From Blepharisma japonicum (lineage: Eukaryota > Ciliophora > Heterotrichea > Heterotrichida > Blepharismidae), in assembly GCA_949751835.1 (NCBI GenBank), contig CATKHK010000024.1, positions 248,001 through 312,000 of the forward strand: a stretch of 64,000 nucleotides of DNA, in the 5' to 3' direction. Each line of letters starts with the position of its first letter. Position 1 is the first letter of the stretch. Below, in pieces: positions 42,695 to 55,036 of this stretch. Position numbers and translations under genes: made by a program. The notes below the pieces were generated by a model, which did not search any database, was not told the origin of the DNA, and saw nothing but the letters and a program-made list of their open reading frames with translations.

Positions 42695-45600
42695 TTAATT
42701 TTGGTTTCCTTGGGCATAATCTTTTTTAATTCTCCTTAGTTCTGCTTCAAGGAGTTTCCAATTAAAAAGGACATGACTCGGTTTTTCTGTATTTTTGGCA
42801 TTTAATAGATGATTCAGCTTCTCTTCAAAAATGTAATCATCATAACTTTTCCATTTCTTCTCTGGCGAGTCTTTAATTGCTTCAAGTATTTCAAATACTT
42901 CATCTTTAGTTTGATTTATTTCTTCTTTAGCTTGGTCTAACGTTAATTCTTTGTTAAACTTGCAGAAATTCTTGACGTCAGTAATAGACAATAAATTTCT
43001 TTCAATGCATATGCTGATTAAATCACTGAAGTTAATTTTTTCCATTTTATCTAACTGATTAGATATGAGCTCTGGATGAAGTTTTAGCCTTGGGATAAAA
43101 TCTTTGGTTGTGTTTTCGTCATCTCTCAGTTTTCCGGGAGATACATGACGGGTTAAAATATAAAATTCTTGTTTTGTGATGAATTCTTGTCTTTCTATTC
43201 CTAGAGCAGAAATTATAAACACTATGCCTTCCCCAATAGCATTTTGGTAATTTTCATAGTTCTCCACCATGAGTTCGAGCAAAAACTCTAGTTCCACAAG
43301 CCCTGCAGAATTAATTCTTTTAGGGTCAGTAATGCTTCGCTGCTCTACAATTGAGATTAAAGCTGTAATTATGCTTCTCTCTAAAATCCCATCAAATTTG
43401 TCTCTTAAGCATTCAATAGCTCTTACAGTTGGAAACATTTGCCGATCTGCAGAATCGTCATAGCCGACAACAATCCCAATTTTGGCATTCAGCATAAAAT
43501 TCAAGCTCTGCAGGTAAAATAAGAAGCTTAACTTGCTGTAATCATGATTCTCAATTTTGGAAGAAGCCCCTGCAAATCTCAGAAATATTAAAGGTCGGGC
43601 ATATTCAGCATATTTCATTAGAGATGCAATAAATTCAATTAACTTTTTCTCAGCCACTGTTTTTAGTCCATATTTATGAATAAACTCGTCATAGGTGACT
43701 TCAAATAAGCTTGGAAATTGCTCGCCATTCCTGAATTTCATGTAGCAATCCTGATAAATTGAAGAAGATAGTCTATTGCACATCCTTCTGCTCATTGTAG
43801 CCTTTTTGGTTATTATGGATATCTTTTTTGTTAGTAGGGCATTCAACAGCTGTGGAGCTACGCTTGGCTTTTTTGGCTGGGTAAGATACAGAGGCTTATG
43901 AAAATGGAATTCCATAAACTTTGTAATTTCTTTTATTTTTTTCTTATCTCTGTTTTTCTCAACAAAGAAGTAGTCTAAAGGCAGTCTTTTCCCTTCACAA
44001 GCGAAATCAAATCCTAACTCTGGGTCTTCAACTTCCTCAGTAGGCTGCACACTTTTGTCTTGAGCTTCTTTGTTTTCTTCATCTTGCCAAATATCTTCTG
44101 CATACGTATCAGAGCTCAGTTGGCTTCCTTTTGATTCTTGAATTGCTTTCAAATACCCTTCAGTATATCCGTCTTCGAATCCCAGCTTTTCTCCATTTTT
44201 TATGCCTTCACTTACTCCTTTCTCATATCCACTGCTCCATCCAGCTTTTCATGACCCCAAATCTGAGCCTGAAGGAATTAATTCAGTAAATGAATTTGGG
44301 TTGCTTTCGAACTGGAAATTCTTATTTTGCTGGTCTGGAATTTTTAAATACGCAGGTTTGTTACTTGAGATTGAATCAAAAGAGCTTGATCTATCTCGTG
44401 CAGAGTTTTTAACTGCTAAAAGATCTTTAGATACTTCGGATTCATTAGGAGGAGAAACTCGAATAGGTGGGAGTGTTTCACTCCTTTCATGATCCTCACG
44501 ATGCTCTGGCTTGATGGACTCCTGAAGATTTTCAAGCTCGCCTTGCTTGGCATATAATTCAAGTTTTAGCAGCTCCAAAATATCTTTTTTCTTGTCTAGA
44601 TCTGACAATAAGTTGGCAAGCTCTTTTGACTTGTGCTCAAATTTTTCTGTAATTTCTTTAAGCAAGGCTTCTTTCACCATCATCATTTGCTTGTCGTCTT
44701 CTGAAAATTTGTTAAAGAAATATTGTTTATCTTCAGGGGAAAGCTTGGAAAAGAACTGTAATCTCTCTTCTTGAGACATCTTATCAACTGAGCGAAGATG
44801 TGAAGTAAGCTGGTCAACAAAAGAAACAGATGATCTTTTTCCGGTAGATTTTTTAAATGAAGAAGTATTGCTTTGAGAATTTTTTGGAGTTTGTGCTTTC
44901 TCTGGGGTTTGTGGATTCTTTTGTAATATTTTCATTTTCTGTTGAGGCTTATTGAGAGATTGCTTCCGAGATTCTTGAATACTTTTTGCCTGAGTTTTCT
45001 TTGATGCAGATTGATTATTTCTTGGTGAATTTGCATTGCTTTCTGAAGATTTCATTGATATCTGCCTTCTCATCATGCTAACTTCGTCTTTAATTTCACT
45101 TATTTCTTCTTCATTTTCTTGGCTTTCATTAAGAGATTTGTCTAAATTTTCTCTTTTTTCTCTAAAATCTTCAATATTTGAGATAGTAAAAGCTGTAATG
45201 AATTTATCCGATCTATCACTATCAAGAGAATTTTTATTATTTTCTCCTATCTCTTTAATAATCTCTTTCAAATTAGGGATTTTAGGAGTTTCATTTCCTA
45301 TATTTATTGAAATTCCTGCATTGTCTGTAGGCAAATTACTTTCTTCAGCAGTTTTTATAATCTTTCAAGCTTCTTCTGCGAATTCTTCAGTTTGGATTTC
45401 TTTATCTTCAAATATAAACATTTCGCTATAATCGGTTTGAGCGGTTTTTTCTTGGAATTTTTCCTCTTCTTCTTCTTGCTGCTTTTTGCTGATCTCTAAA
45501 AGTTCAGTCTTTGTCATGATTCCTTTTAAGGCCTCGATTTCTTGAACATCTATAATGTTTTCTATTTTTAATTCTTCTTCTTTTCATTTAATTTCTGAAG

Positions 45601-46741
45601 TCATGCTCATCTTCTGAGGAGCTTTAGCAATACTTTTTTTGTGATTTAATACAGGTTTTTGTAGGCTGATTTTTTTTCATAATTCTTCTTCAGCTGCATA
45701 CTTTCGTTCAACACCAGCTAATTTATTTTTTATTATTGCCAATTTTTCTTCTGTGCTTTTTCTGAGCTCTTTTTCCACCAGTGCTTGATCTTTAATTTCC
45801 TGCACAGAAATTTTAAATAAAGCCATTTCTTTATCTTTCTGTGCAGCCAAATCCTGCAGCTCTATTGAATGCTTTACTTTTAGCTGAGTCATTTCATCTA
45901 AAAGTTTCTCAACTTTACTGTTAGCAATTTGAGGCCATCTCATAATAACTTCAGTCAATAAAGTCCCTCTTTCTACACATTGTACAGAAACTTGTCTTAT
46001 AATTTCCCTACTACAAATTTCATATATTGCCTCAATAGCTTCAGCATTATTCTCGCTATCATATTTAGCTTTCATGAAATTGAACCATTTTCACAGATTC
46101 TCTATATCTTGCCTTCCTGTTGGGTTTCCTAAATAAAGTCTTTCAAGAGAATCACTCGGATTAGAAGTTACTGCACTAAGCAGATTTTCATAAGTTCTGT
46201 CAGTTTCAACTACTATTGAAGGGAGAATATTTGCTTTGCTTGGCCTAACAGCATTATGGTGAGTTGCTAATGCGCGCTCAACACAATGCTCCCGCTTACA
46301 AGGCACAGGATTTGAAAATCCTGAAGGACTGTAAGCTGTAGGAACACCTTTATAATCGCTTGTCACTAAAATCTTTTTTATATGATTGATATCAGTCGGA
46401 AGATCATGCATAGATAAAATCGGTTCTGATGGGGTAGCTTGCAAGAAAAAAGTATCTTTAAAATAGGAAATATCTCGAGTCTTTTTATTTAATGTAAATT
46501 TTTCCTGCTCCTTTTTCTTTTCATTTCTCAAAAGCTCCCTCACTTCTTCTGCACCTAGGCTACGTAGAGGGGTGAGTTCTTTGCTAATAGCTTTGCTTGC
46601 TAAATAATTGCGCGATTCATCTCTAAAGGTTTTTACAGATCTAGGTATAATTTTATTTTTTCCAAGTTCTTCATTTATTACTCTTTTGATGTCGATACGA
46701 GTTGTAAGGTATCTGCTTTGCGAGGAATTATTTCTTTGCAT
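42695..46741 (-). CDS. AXDND1: AXDND1-like axonemal dynein light-chain-domain protein
   Basis: 1348 aa, one exon of 4047 nt, open throughout with TGA as Trp (46089, 45675, 45593, 45368 and 44258 among others). The N-terminal third holds a p28-type axonemal dynein light-chain domain: IIRQVSVQCVERGTLLTEVI, then a coiled coil. The middle is Ser/Lys/Glu-rich. Near residue 835 there is a glycine-spaced segment (YEKGVSEGIKNGEKLGFEDG). The C-terminal 400 residues are helical and folded. AXDND1 is a ciliary/flagellar protein in animals. The single-gene reading rests on one continuous frame. Confidence 0.82.
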
Positions 46742-47308
46742 ATTTTTTTCGGTTTCTTATGAGATTTTGAGAAATTGGATTTATAATTATGAAATGGATT
46801 TTGTTTTTATTAGCCTCAAAAATTTAATTTTTATTTGATTTTGTTAATTATGATACCATAAATATTTACCTAACAATAACTATTAAAAATAATGTTAGGA
46901 GTCACTATTTTTAAAAAAATTTAAATTATAATCAAATAAGGATGTTTAAAATTTAAATATTGACTCTAATTTGCAGTTATTCATCCATTTGCATATTGCA
47001 TAAAAATTTGATATAATTTTTTAACTAATGTATTTAATAGACTACTTTGAATTTATTTAATGGATTATTTAGATTTTCATATCCTTGAATATTTATTGAT
47101 AAATAGAAAACCCACCTTTGATATATTTGTTCATTTAATTGCATAACTACTTATCTAAAATATAATAGGTATCAGCCAATTGATCTTGGGCTATTGCTTA
47201 GCTAATAAAAAATTAGGGTATAATTTACATAACGAATTAAGTCCACAAATTACCTTGTCGGTCTGCATTTAGCTGATATAAACACTTTTTACATCTTTTT
47301 TATCTAGT
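46742..47308. other. Long AT-rich intergenic gap
   Basis: 567 nt with no supportable ORF, RNA or repeat. It includes the AXDND1-like promoter and the 3' side of the small PP1-motif gene. Confidence 0.55.
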
Positions 47309-47551
47309 TTAAAATAATGCGCATGTGCAACTCGCTTCTTTTCTTGGCATTTTATATATAATGGGCTCTACTAAATACAATTCATGGACGGGATCTTTAA
47401 AAGACACTTTTTTATCAATTGTACTTGCTCTGGTAACGACTCGAAAACTCTTCGGCTCACAAGTAGATTTTCTAAGAATAGATCTGAGCTTGACACCGTC
47501 GTCAGGTGTGTTGGGTCCTTCAGGATACGGGATTACATAAGCAGACTTCAT
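47309..47551 (-). CDS. Small putative PP1-binding protein with CaaX end
   Basis: 80 aa. Residues 24-27 are SILR, a match to the SILK docking motif of protein phosphatase 1; residues 47-51 (KKVSF) match the RVxF motif, in the same order as in PP1 regulators such as KNL1 and inhibitor-2. The last four residues, CALF (77-80), fit a prenylation CaaX box, with C75 as a possible palmitate site. Together they suggest a membrane-tethered PP1 regulator. This is motif-level inference only; the frame itself is short but continuous. Confidence 0.68.
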   Translation of the reverse strand: MKSAYVIPYPEGPNTPDDGVKLRSILRKSTCEPKSFRVVTRASTIDKKVSFKDPVHELYLVEPIIYKMPRKEASCTCALF

Positions 47552-47651
47552 GGCTTATTTAAATTATCAAATCACAATGGCAAAAAGAAGTATCATAATG
47601 AATGAATTTAATAGTGATTATCAATATTTTATATTCCCATTGTATAAAATG

Positions 47652-48575
47652 TTATAATAAACTTAAAATAAGGGCAATCGTAGCAGACACTAATGAAAAC
47701 GCATTATTTTCGTCTACCTTTATATACTCTCCATAATCTTTTCAAACGTTACTGAGGCACTCAGGGATGCTCCCTTGTAGATAACCATAATTTGCACTAA
47801 CAAACTGCCAATAAACCATATCATCAAATGTGCGAGTTTTGACTGCCTCATAGTAGTTCAAATAAGGAGAGTCTCCAGCAAACAGCTGGCAGTATGACTG
47901 CCCCTCTGAGTTTATCCCACATACGCAATCAGTCAGATCAGTATTAAAATAATTTGCACAGTCAGCACTGCTTTGACATTTCTTTGGAATTGATCCAAAA
48001 CTAGCTGGAGCAATATCGCAAACCTTTTTGTCTTCAACTTTTTTGAGTTCTGTCCCTCCTGGGCAAGCATAGACATTATTCGCTTCATCTCCAAGATTCA
48101 AAGTGAACATCTCAACGCAATATCCCAGGTTGCAAACGTGGCTGTATGGGCATGGCGCAACAGATGAGGCACAGCTGTCTCCTGAATTTAATGTTTTGCC
48201 ACATGCGTAGCTGCCCATTGTAGAGTTAAAGTAGCACTCTAAGTTGTTTGTGTAATCGCATAGCTTTGAAGTACTATCAGGATCGCAAATTGTATATTCT
48301 GCGAGAAGTATGAATTCATAATACTCTTGGAAAGTGCGTGATGCCCACCTTCGAATATCTGGAAATTCCTTGCAGTAACCATCTCCAGTTCCCCAATTTT
48401 TCGGGTGATCAGATGTCAGGTAAGAATATTGACAAGCTTGCATTGTGTATTGGTTGGTAGCTGAATCAAAAGAATAAACCTTGTTATCTGGCAGGGGATC
48501 TGTGTCTAAAGCGCAGGTGTAAGTTGGGCATGAAAGAGCTGGAGAAATTAGCAGCCAAAGCAGTTGTAAATTCAT
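47652..48575 (-). CDS. Cysteine-rich surface protein, probably GPI-anchored
   Basis: 307 aa. Signal peptide MNLQLLWLLISPALSCPTY; about 24 cysteines, implying a disulfide-rich extracellular fold. The C-terminus after a TGA Trp (47742) is NNAFSLVSATIALILSLL, a typical GPI-attachment signal. One possible N-glycosylation site, NST, is visible. No family recognised. Confidence 0.83.
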
Positions 48576-48727
48576 AATTTTATTAATTATAACTGGTATT
48601 TAAGCGGGTCTAATATGAGAAAGAATTTTATTTTAGTATAAGATTTTTAAGCTAGAATTATATATTGAAGACGAAAATATTTAATAGCATAAGTAAAATA
48701 AATGCTTGCGGTATAAAATATATTAAT

Positions 48728-50227
48728 TTATGATTCTTCTTCACCTTCTGATGAAGGTTTTTTCAAAATATCAAGCATCCTGAGCTGCTCTTGGGCAGAT
48801 TTTGATTTTGGTGATCTGCAAACAATTGCTAAAATTTCTTTCATTTTTTCTCTTTGTATCATTTCCTTTGTTGCAGCCTCCCTTTTCTTGGCTAAAATCA
48901 TTTCTCTCTCTGACTTCAATGCGTCAATTCTTTGGCTTGTCATTAATTGTTTTTCAAGCATTTGCAATTTTTTAGCTTTCTAAATATTGATTACCAATCT
49001 TCTATTGGCTCTTTCAACTTTGGCAACCCCATCAAGCTCTTTGAGTCTTTGCAGTTCTTTCCTTAGCATTACTTCTTTTTTTCACTCTTCTTGTTTGGAC
49101 TCTAAGTTCTTTTGCGATGTAGTTAGCCTTTTCTCCAAATAGTGGACTTTCTTATAAAGCTCTTTTTCATCATTTGCGACTTTGATATGAGCTGCATTTT
49201 TTCGTTTTTCCATTTTTTCTCTTCTTATGTTCACTTCTTCTTCCAACTTTTGCCTTATTTTTTCCCTCCTATTTTTGACTGTTTCCTGCTTTGCAATTAA
49301 TTTTAGCACATCTTCAACTTCATGGGTTTGTTTTAGCCTGTCAAGATTTCCATGCACATTATCCCAAAATTTTCTCAGCTTAAGTGTATTTGATAATTTT
49401 TCTTCTCTTTCAGTGGCATAATTTTCTTCTGATTTCATAAGTCTTGCTTCCAAAGAATCAAGCTCCTCCTGAATTCTATGCTCATTTAATATTTCTTCCC
49501 CTTCTTTAATAGCTTTTATTTCTTCTTGCTTTCTTTTCAACGCTTCATCTCTTTCTTTTGCTAGTTCTTTTTTCTGCTGTTCAATTAATTTTTCTCTTTC
49601 ACTATGAAATTTCATGTCCATAATGATTTTGTTATATAGATTTTTTTGTTTTTCTGCTTGCTCTTTTTTCTTTTCTCTAAATTTTTCTTGTTGAATTTTT
49701 TTGAAAGATTCAATCTTTGCCTTATATTTTAGACTTTTTGTTGTAGAAGGGCCTGGGCTTAGTCTAAGTGAGGAAGCACTTTTGGGACTTGTGAAACTTT
49801 TTTCAGCTTCATCAATTTTTTCAAGCCATGCCAAGGTATTGATTAACGTTTGTTTTTGCTTTTCTTTGAGCTTGTTAAGGCGTTCTTCTTCAGCTTTTGC
49901 AATATCTTGGAGTCTTGGAGTTACTCTTTCGGTGGATAATGAAACACTATTGTAGGTTTGAGGTAAATCAGGTAGACTATTTTGCTTAATTAGGGTCATT
50001 GTTCTATCTTTTAAGGCGTCGCGGATGCGCTTGACTGTCTCTTTAAGTTTTTTGCTGTAATATTCAAATCGAAGTTGCTGAACTTCAGGGGTTACTCTTG
50101 CATCAGCAAAATCTTCTAAAGTCCTGTTTGGTGGTTACTTGTTTAGAAGTTCATTTTCTTCTATTCCAAGTTCTTCCATGATTTCTTTGACTCGGCTATT
50201 AGTCACGTCTATAGCATAGCTACTCAT
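48728..50227 (-). CDS. Long coiled-coil protein
   Basis: 489 aa with two 15-nt introns: 48980-48994 (gtaatcaatatttag) and 50124-50138 (gtaaccaccaaacag, the only intron ending CAG). Starts MSSYAIDVTNSRVKEIMEEL. From residue ~100 on it is almost one coiled coil (EKLIEQQKKELAKERDEALK, EEVNIRREKMEKRKNA), with a short acidic tail (SSEGEEES). It is probably structural, ciliary or cortical. Charged low complexity limits family assignment. Confidence 0.83.
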
Positions 50228-50494
50228 ATTTTTATAATAAAATAAAATTATTGATTCTAAGACTATTTTAGCTGGAAAAAAATCTAAGATTTTAGCTGCA
50301 ACCAGCTTACATGAATATAATTGACAAAGGAAATTTTCTTTCAGTTATATTTTTAATATTATTTCTATATCTAACTAAAATAAAAACATTTGAACTATGA
50401 TTTAATAATTGACAATCATATATAGATATTAAATTCTTTGTTTGGGAACTATTTCATCTATAGACAAATATATATTTTATATCACTTACTTTAT

Positions 50495-50932
50495 TTATAA
50501 TTTAAAATCTTCAGAATCTATATCACTGTTCTCTTCTTCATCAGAATAATCTTCTTCATTCCCATAAAAATTATAATTTTCACTTTCTCCATAATCATAC
50601 ATGACTTGTCTCTTATATTCTTCGATTTCCTTAGGAGAAAGATTGCTTAAATCAATCCCCCCATAAGAAATCTGGCTTTGAAGATGCTCAATTAAATTAA
50701 TTAACTGCGATTCATCCACAATGCTCGGATCTGTATATAATCCATGATTTTGTCTTAGATAATCCAATCAATCAGCCGGATCATGAGCTGGATCAAGTTG
50801 TTTTAGTTCCATTTTGTGGTGATAGAGTTTCTTTTTGGAAGGCACAAAATATTCAAGTATAATTGAAGGAGGAGAATATTGCAGACCATATCTTTTTGGA
50901 ACAAAGTCTGCATGTTGAGCTTGCTTTGACAT
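50495..50932 (-). CDS. CEP19: CEP19-like centrosomal/ciliary protein
   Basis: 145 aa. The N-terminus (RYGLQYSPPSIILEYFVPSK) matches human CEP19 (CGIRFQPPAIILIYE), and the central HLQSQI region fits. CEP19 sits at the mother centriole/basal body and recruits RABL2-IFT for cilium entry. The C-terminus is acidic (NEEDYSDEEENSDIDSEDF). The start was extended upstream through a TGA Trp at 50768; a standard-code start would miss the conserved N-terminus. Confidence 0.82.
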
Positions 50933-51112
50933 ATTTCAATATAATAAAATGAAACTAATTAATATATGATCAATTAACCGTAAAATAGCTTAATTTTTCT
51001 TTATATAGATTGTAGAACTCAAAAACGAAGAAGAAATTATTAGTATTTTTACCAAAACACAAGGGCTGAATTAATTATTATATAAATTTAAAATCAGTAA
51101 TAACTTACGTGA

Positions 51113-51184
51113 GGCTGCTTGGTCTAGTGGTATGATTCTCGCTTTGGGTGCGAGAGGTCCCGGGTTCGATTCCCGGAGCGGCCC
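51113..51184 (+). tRNA. trnP-TGG: tRNA-Pro (anticodon TGG)
   Basis: 72 nt. The acceptor arms GGCTGCT and AGCGGCC pair fully (one G-T), with C as discriminator. The anticodon loop is TTTGGGT in a CTCGC/GCGAG stem, giving anticodon TGG for proline. A box TGGTCTAGTGG and B box GGTTCGATTCC are both standard. No intron. Confidence 0.97.
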
Positions 51185-51189
51185 TTTTT
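51185..51189 (+). terminator. RNA polymerase III terminator
   Basis: Run of five T directly after the tRNA discriminator base. Confidence 0.85.
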
Positions 51190-51277
51190 ATCATTTATAT
51201 CATTTACCACAACTATTAACTCATATTTCTTATCAGTTTTTAATTTAATTATTCTTATTCTATAATTTATTATCTTA

Positions 51278-52285
51278 TTAGCTATCAGATTTATTTTCCT
51301 CACACTCAGATTCGCTTTCTTTGTTCTCTTCAATCACAATATTTTGCTCTGCGCCCCTAAACTCTCTATCAACCCATGTTGTGAAAACTTCGTCCTTTGA
51401 GCATATAGTAGGCAAAATATGTGTGGTAAAAAACTCCTTTATTTTTTTCTCTTCTTCCTCAGTTACAATAATAGGTCTATGTGACATTTTCCTATTATAT
51501 TTTGAATAATGAACCCTTGCTAAATAAAGCCCTTCTGCAGGAGCTAAAGGTACGTAAAATTTTGGGTTTTTGAAAGAATCTTCAATTGCTTCCATATTAT
51601 ACTTTCCAAGTAAAATCGAAACTATCATTCCTACCATTTTTCTAATTTGATGATAAATAAAGCTTTGTCCTATAAAAGTGAACTTTAAATACGATTTTCC
51701 TTCATATACAACAGGTTCTGAGGAAGCCTCGAATTTAATTACATATCTTTTGGCCTGAGGTGTATTAATTTCGATATCTCTTGAATAATTGTGGAATGAG
51801 TGAGTTCCTTGGATTTTTGCTGTCATTTCGTTGACTCTTTTGACAACATCTAAAGAAAACTCTTCATCTGGGAATAATGCTTTAAAAGGAAAAATATATT
51901 CATATTCTCTGTAATCTGTGTTGTTCTTGGCATTGAATTTATTAGCCACCAATTTAATTGTGATAACTCGAATATCAGATGGAAGATGAGAATTTATTTC
52001 GTCGATAATTTCGTTATCTGGCTTTGGGGCTCACAGCATCCGAAGACCTGCAACTGTGCAAAGCGCGTGCACTCCTTTGTCTGTTCTTGATGCGCGGCTT
52101 CACTTAACTTTGCTTAAATTGCCATAATTATCTTGAGAAATGCAGCCAGATTCAAAAAGGCCTTTTTCAAGGACTTCCTCGACTGTCCTCGTTCCTTCGT
52201 GACGGTTTTGGACTTGGCTGCCATTGAATTGAGAGCCATTATAAGCGTAGAGAATTGCGGTCTTCTTTTTCTTACTGCCTTCCAT
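51278..52285 (-). CDS. PUS1: tRNA pseudouridine synthase, PUS1/TruA family
   Basis: 335 aa in one frame with two TGA Trp (52099, 52033). The TruA catalytic motif SRASRTDKGVHA carries the nucleophilic Asp; also TGTHSFHNYS-like IQGTHSFHNYS and FIGQSFIYHQIRKMVGMIV. PUS1 modifies tRNA and some snRNA/mRNA sites. The C-terminus is acidic (KESESECEENKSDS). It lies next to the tRNA-Pro gene on the opposite strand. Length is typical of the short eukaryotic form. Confidence 0.93.
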
Positions 52286-52656
52286 TTTTGGTTAAATTTC
52301 TCAATGACTAAGCTATTAACTACCAAGCAGATGTCTCAAATTTATAATAATTCAGTGCTTTACTGCTTAAAGATAGATCTCACATTTCTTGTCTCATAAA
52401 AAAATATGTAAGATAAAAAATATAATTAATTATATTAGCTTTTTATAAACAGTTGTTAAGCCTTGTAAAATCTAATTCTAGCTAACTAATTTTTGAATAA
52501 TTCAAATTATGGAAACAGCCAAATTTAAATTAGTAAGTTTTGAGATAATTTTTAATAAATGGATTATAAAGTTTCTGGCATATCCGTAGAAATTCAAAAC
52601 TTAATAAAAATCTGTCCAAATAATTCATCAAGTAGCCATTTCGTTACAATTAATAA
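52286..52656. other. Divergent promoter region
   Basis: 371 nt between PUS1 and the LAMMER kinase. A plus-strand ORF starting at 52559 is out of frame with the kinase and looks non-coding. Confidence 0.5.
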
Positions 52657-53748
52657 ATGTATACTTGTAGAGAATTGTTCATCCCTCATGAATTCGAACA
52701 ATCTGCCTATAGAGACGCTTCAGTCGACGATAATTTTGAAGATCATTATCAATGGGAAGTCGGCTTCATAATAAAAGGCAAATATATAATCAATAGGTAT
52801 TTAGGCGAAGGTAGCTTTGGCAGGGTTTTGGAAGTGAGGGATTTATGTGACAAAAAAATAAAAGCAATGAAAATAATTAAGCAAGTCCCAGAATATGTAA
52901 ATGAAGCTAAGACTGAAGTAGAAACCTTAAAAATGCTGAATTCTTTGGACATTTACCACAATTCTCACATTGTGGAAATACTGGATGCTTTTCCATTTGA
53001 AAACCACTATTGTATCGTTTTTGAAAAATTGGGGAGGAGCTTGTTTTCACTAATAGAAAGAAACAGCTTTAGAGGATTCACTATCAATGAAATCAAAGAT
53101 TTTAGCAGGCAAATTCTAGAATCTTTAAATTTCATGCACAAGCACCAACTGACTCATACTGACCTAAAACCAGAAAATATATTATTTGTTAATGACCAAT
53201 ATAAATATTGCCCCCAAAGAGTAAAATTTATTTAGAAACTGTATAGAGCTGCGAGCACAGATGTAAAATTAATAGATTTTGGAGGCGCAACATTTGTTAA
53301 CGACCATCATTCAACAACTATAAGCACAAGACATTATCGAGCTCCTGAAGTAATTCTCCAATCGGGTTGGAGCATGGGCTCAGATATGTGGTCTCTTGGA
53401 TGTATTTTAATTGAACTTTATACAGGAAAAATGCTTTTTCCATTACTAGATGATTATGCACATTTAGCGTTGATGGAAAAATTATTTGGCCGATTTCCCA
53501 CGAAAATGATAAAAGCTAGTGGAAAAAAGCTTAAAGTGTATTTTAATAAAAGAAATCAGTTGAATTGGCCAGAGCTGTGCACTAATAGCTCAGATTTTGA
53601 AACTGTTGAAAATGCTGCTTCAATTGAGGAATTAATTCCTGATATCGATTTCAGGAATTTTGTTACAGATATACTGAAATTTAACCCAGAATGGAGACCG
53701 ACTCCATCTGAAGCACTGATGCATAGATTTTTGGCAAATGAATTATAA
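52657..53748 (+). CDS. LAMMER/CLK-type dual-specificity protein kinase
   Basis: 358 aa after removal of a 15-nt intron (53221-53235, gtaaaatttatttag). Complete catalytic set: LGEGSFGRV, AMKIIK, LTHTDLKPENIL (HRD is HTD, usual in CLKs), LIDFGGATF, STRHYRAPEVIL, and the LAMMER-like HLALMEKLFG. CLKs phosphorylate SR splicing factors. The N-terminal extension is short (~45 aa) compared with animal CLKs. An upstream exon cannot be excluded. Confidence 0.92.
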
Positions 53749-53798
53749 TTAGTGTTTATAATAATAGCAATATTTAATTAAAAAGGAATTTTATCAGA

Positions 53799-54968
53799 AT
53801 GAGTTTGGTCTTGCTATTAATTGCAATTGCTGCAGCTCTTCCTATAGATCAAACAAAAGAAATAAACAAAATTGCATTTGGATCATGCCATCATCATAAT
53901 CGTGCAAGAAATCCTGAAATTTTTTATTCGATTTCTCAATGGAAACCTGATATTTTTTTATGGCTTGGGGATGCTGTATATGCAGATATTCTTTACACGC
54001 ATTTTATATCATTTCCTAATAATATTGAGAACTGAAGAATGCTTTACAATAATGTTAAAAATATTTCTGAATATCAAGAACTTATGAACACTTCAATGAT
54101 CAGCGGAGTGTGAGACGATCATGATTATGGAATTAATGATGGGGACAAAACATTTTCTATGAAAAATGAATCAAAGAAGCTTTTTCTTGAGTTTTTGGAA
54201 GAAAATAGCAGTGAAAGATGAAATCATGATGGGTTATATCAGTCTTACACATTTGGGAGTGAAGGGAAAATAATTAAAATCATATTGATCGATATAAGAT
54301 GATTCAGAGATAATAAAAAAGATTTTGATGGGGACTCTCTAGGAGAAAAGCAGTGAAATTGGCTCGAAAAAGAACTTAAAAATCCTGGCAATATAACCAT
54401 TATTGGAAATGGCTTGCAAATAACAGTTCAAGATCGATTAGGCCCTACCGAAAGATGACATTATAAATCATATAATAGATTGATGAAAAATCTTGAAAAG
54501 GTTCCTGGAACAATTTTATTATCAGGTGATATCCACATTGGAGAAATATTAAAACAAAATTGTAACAAATATGCAATTTATGAAATAACTTCAAGTGGTA
54601 TGACACATACTGCTTACACAGTTTTCGGATATATTGGACTCTTTTTAAGTACCTTTAATTTGCACTTTGGGAATAATATTGGACCTAGAATTTATGAATT
54701 TAACTATGGTACTATAGAAGTTGATTGAAATTCAGGAGCAATTGAAATGGCAATAAGAAATTCTTTTGGAAAAATTCTTCAAAGTGAAAAAATAAATATC
54801 AAGACCTTGAAAACTCCTATTGAAAACCCTTCATATTATTGTGGGAAAACTTCGTCTTATATCAACAGTACACATATCTTATCTATGACAGCAGTGTTTG
54901 TTTGCCCAGTTTTTATCCTTCTTTTGGCTCTTATTATAGCCTTAAGAAAATATTCTCATACTTATTAA
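53799..54968 (+). CDS. PhoD-like metallophosphatase, membrane-anchored
   Basis: 389 aa. PhoD/alkaline phosphatase D features: FGSCHHHNR, LWLGDAVYAD, GVWDDHDYG and LLSGDIHIGE, which bind two metals. Signal peptide MSLVLLLIAIAAALP and a C-terminal TM (ILSMTAVFVCPVFILLLALI) make it a type I surface or lysosomal phosphatase. Seven Trp are TGA, so a standard-code reading shatters the gene into small ORFs. Substrate (phosphodiester or monoester) unknown. Confidence 0.88.
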
Positions 54969-55036
54969 ATCTAATATTTAAAATATTTATTTATTAATTA
55001 TTTATCTTTGCTCATTGCTTATTATTGCTCATATAA

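Noticed and set aside
44249-46741. Separate genes at 42695-44152, 44249-45334, 45677-46075 and 46091-46741
   Set aside because: All share one frame, joined only by TGA Trp codons, so they are one 1348-aa gene.
52559-52771. ORF starting MDYKVSGISVE as an upstream exon of the LAMMER kinase
   Set aside because: It is in a different frame and no 15-nt intron restores the kinase frame.
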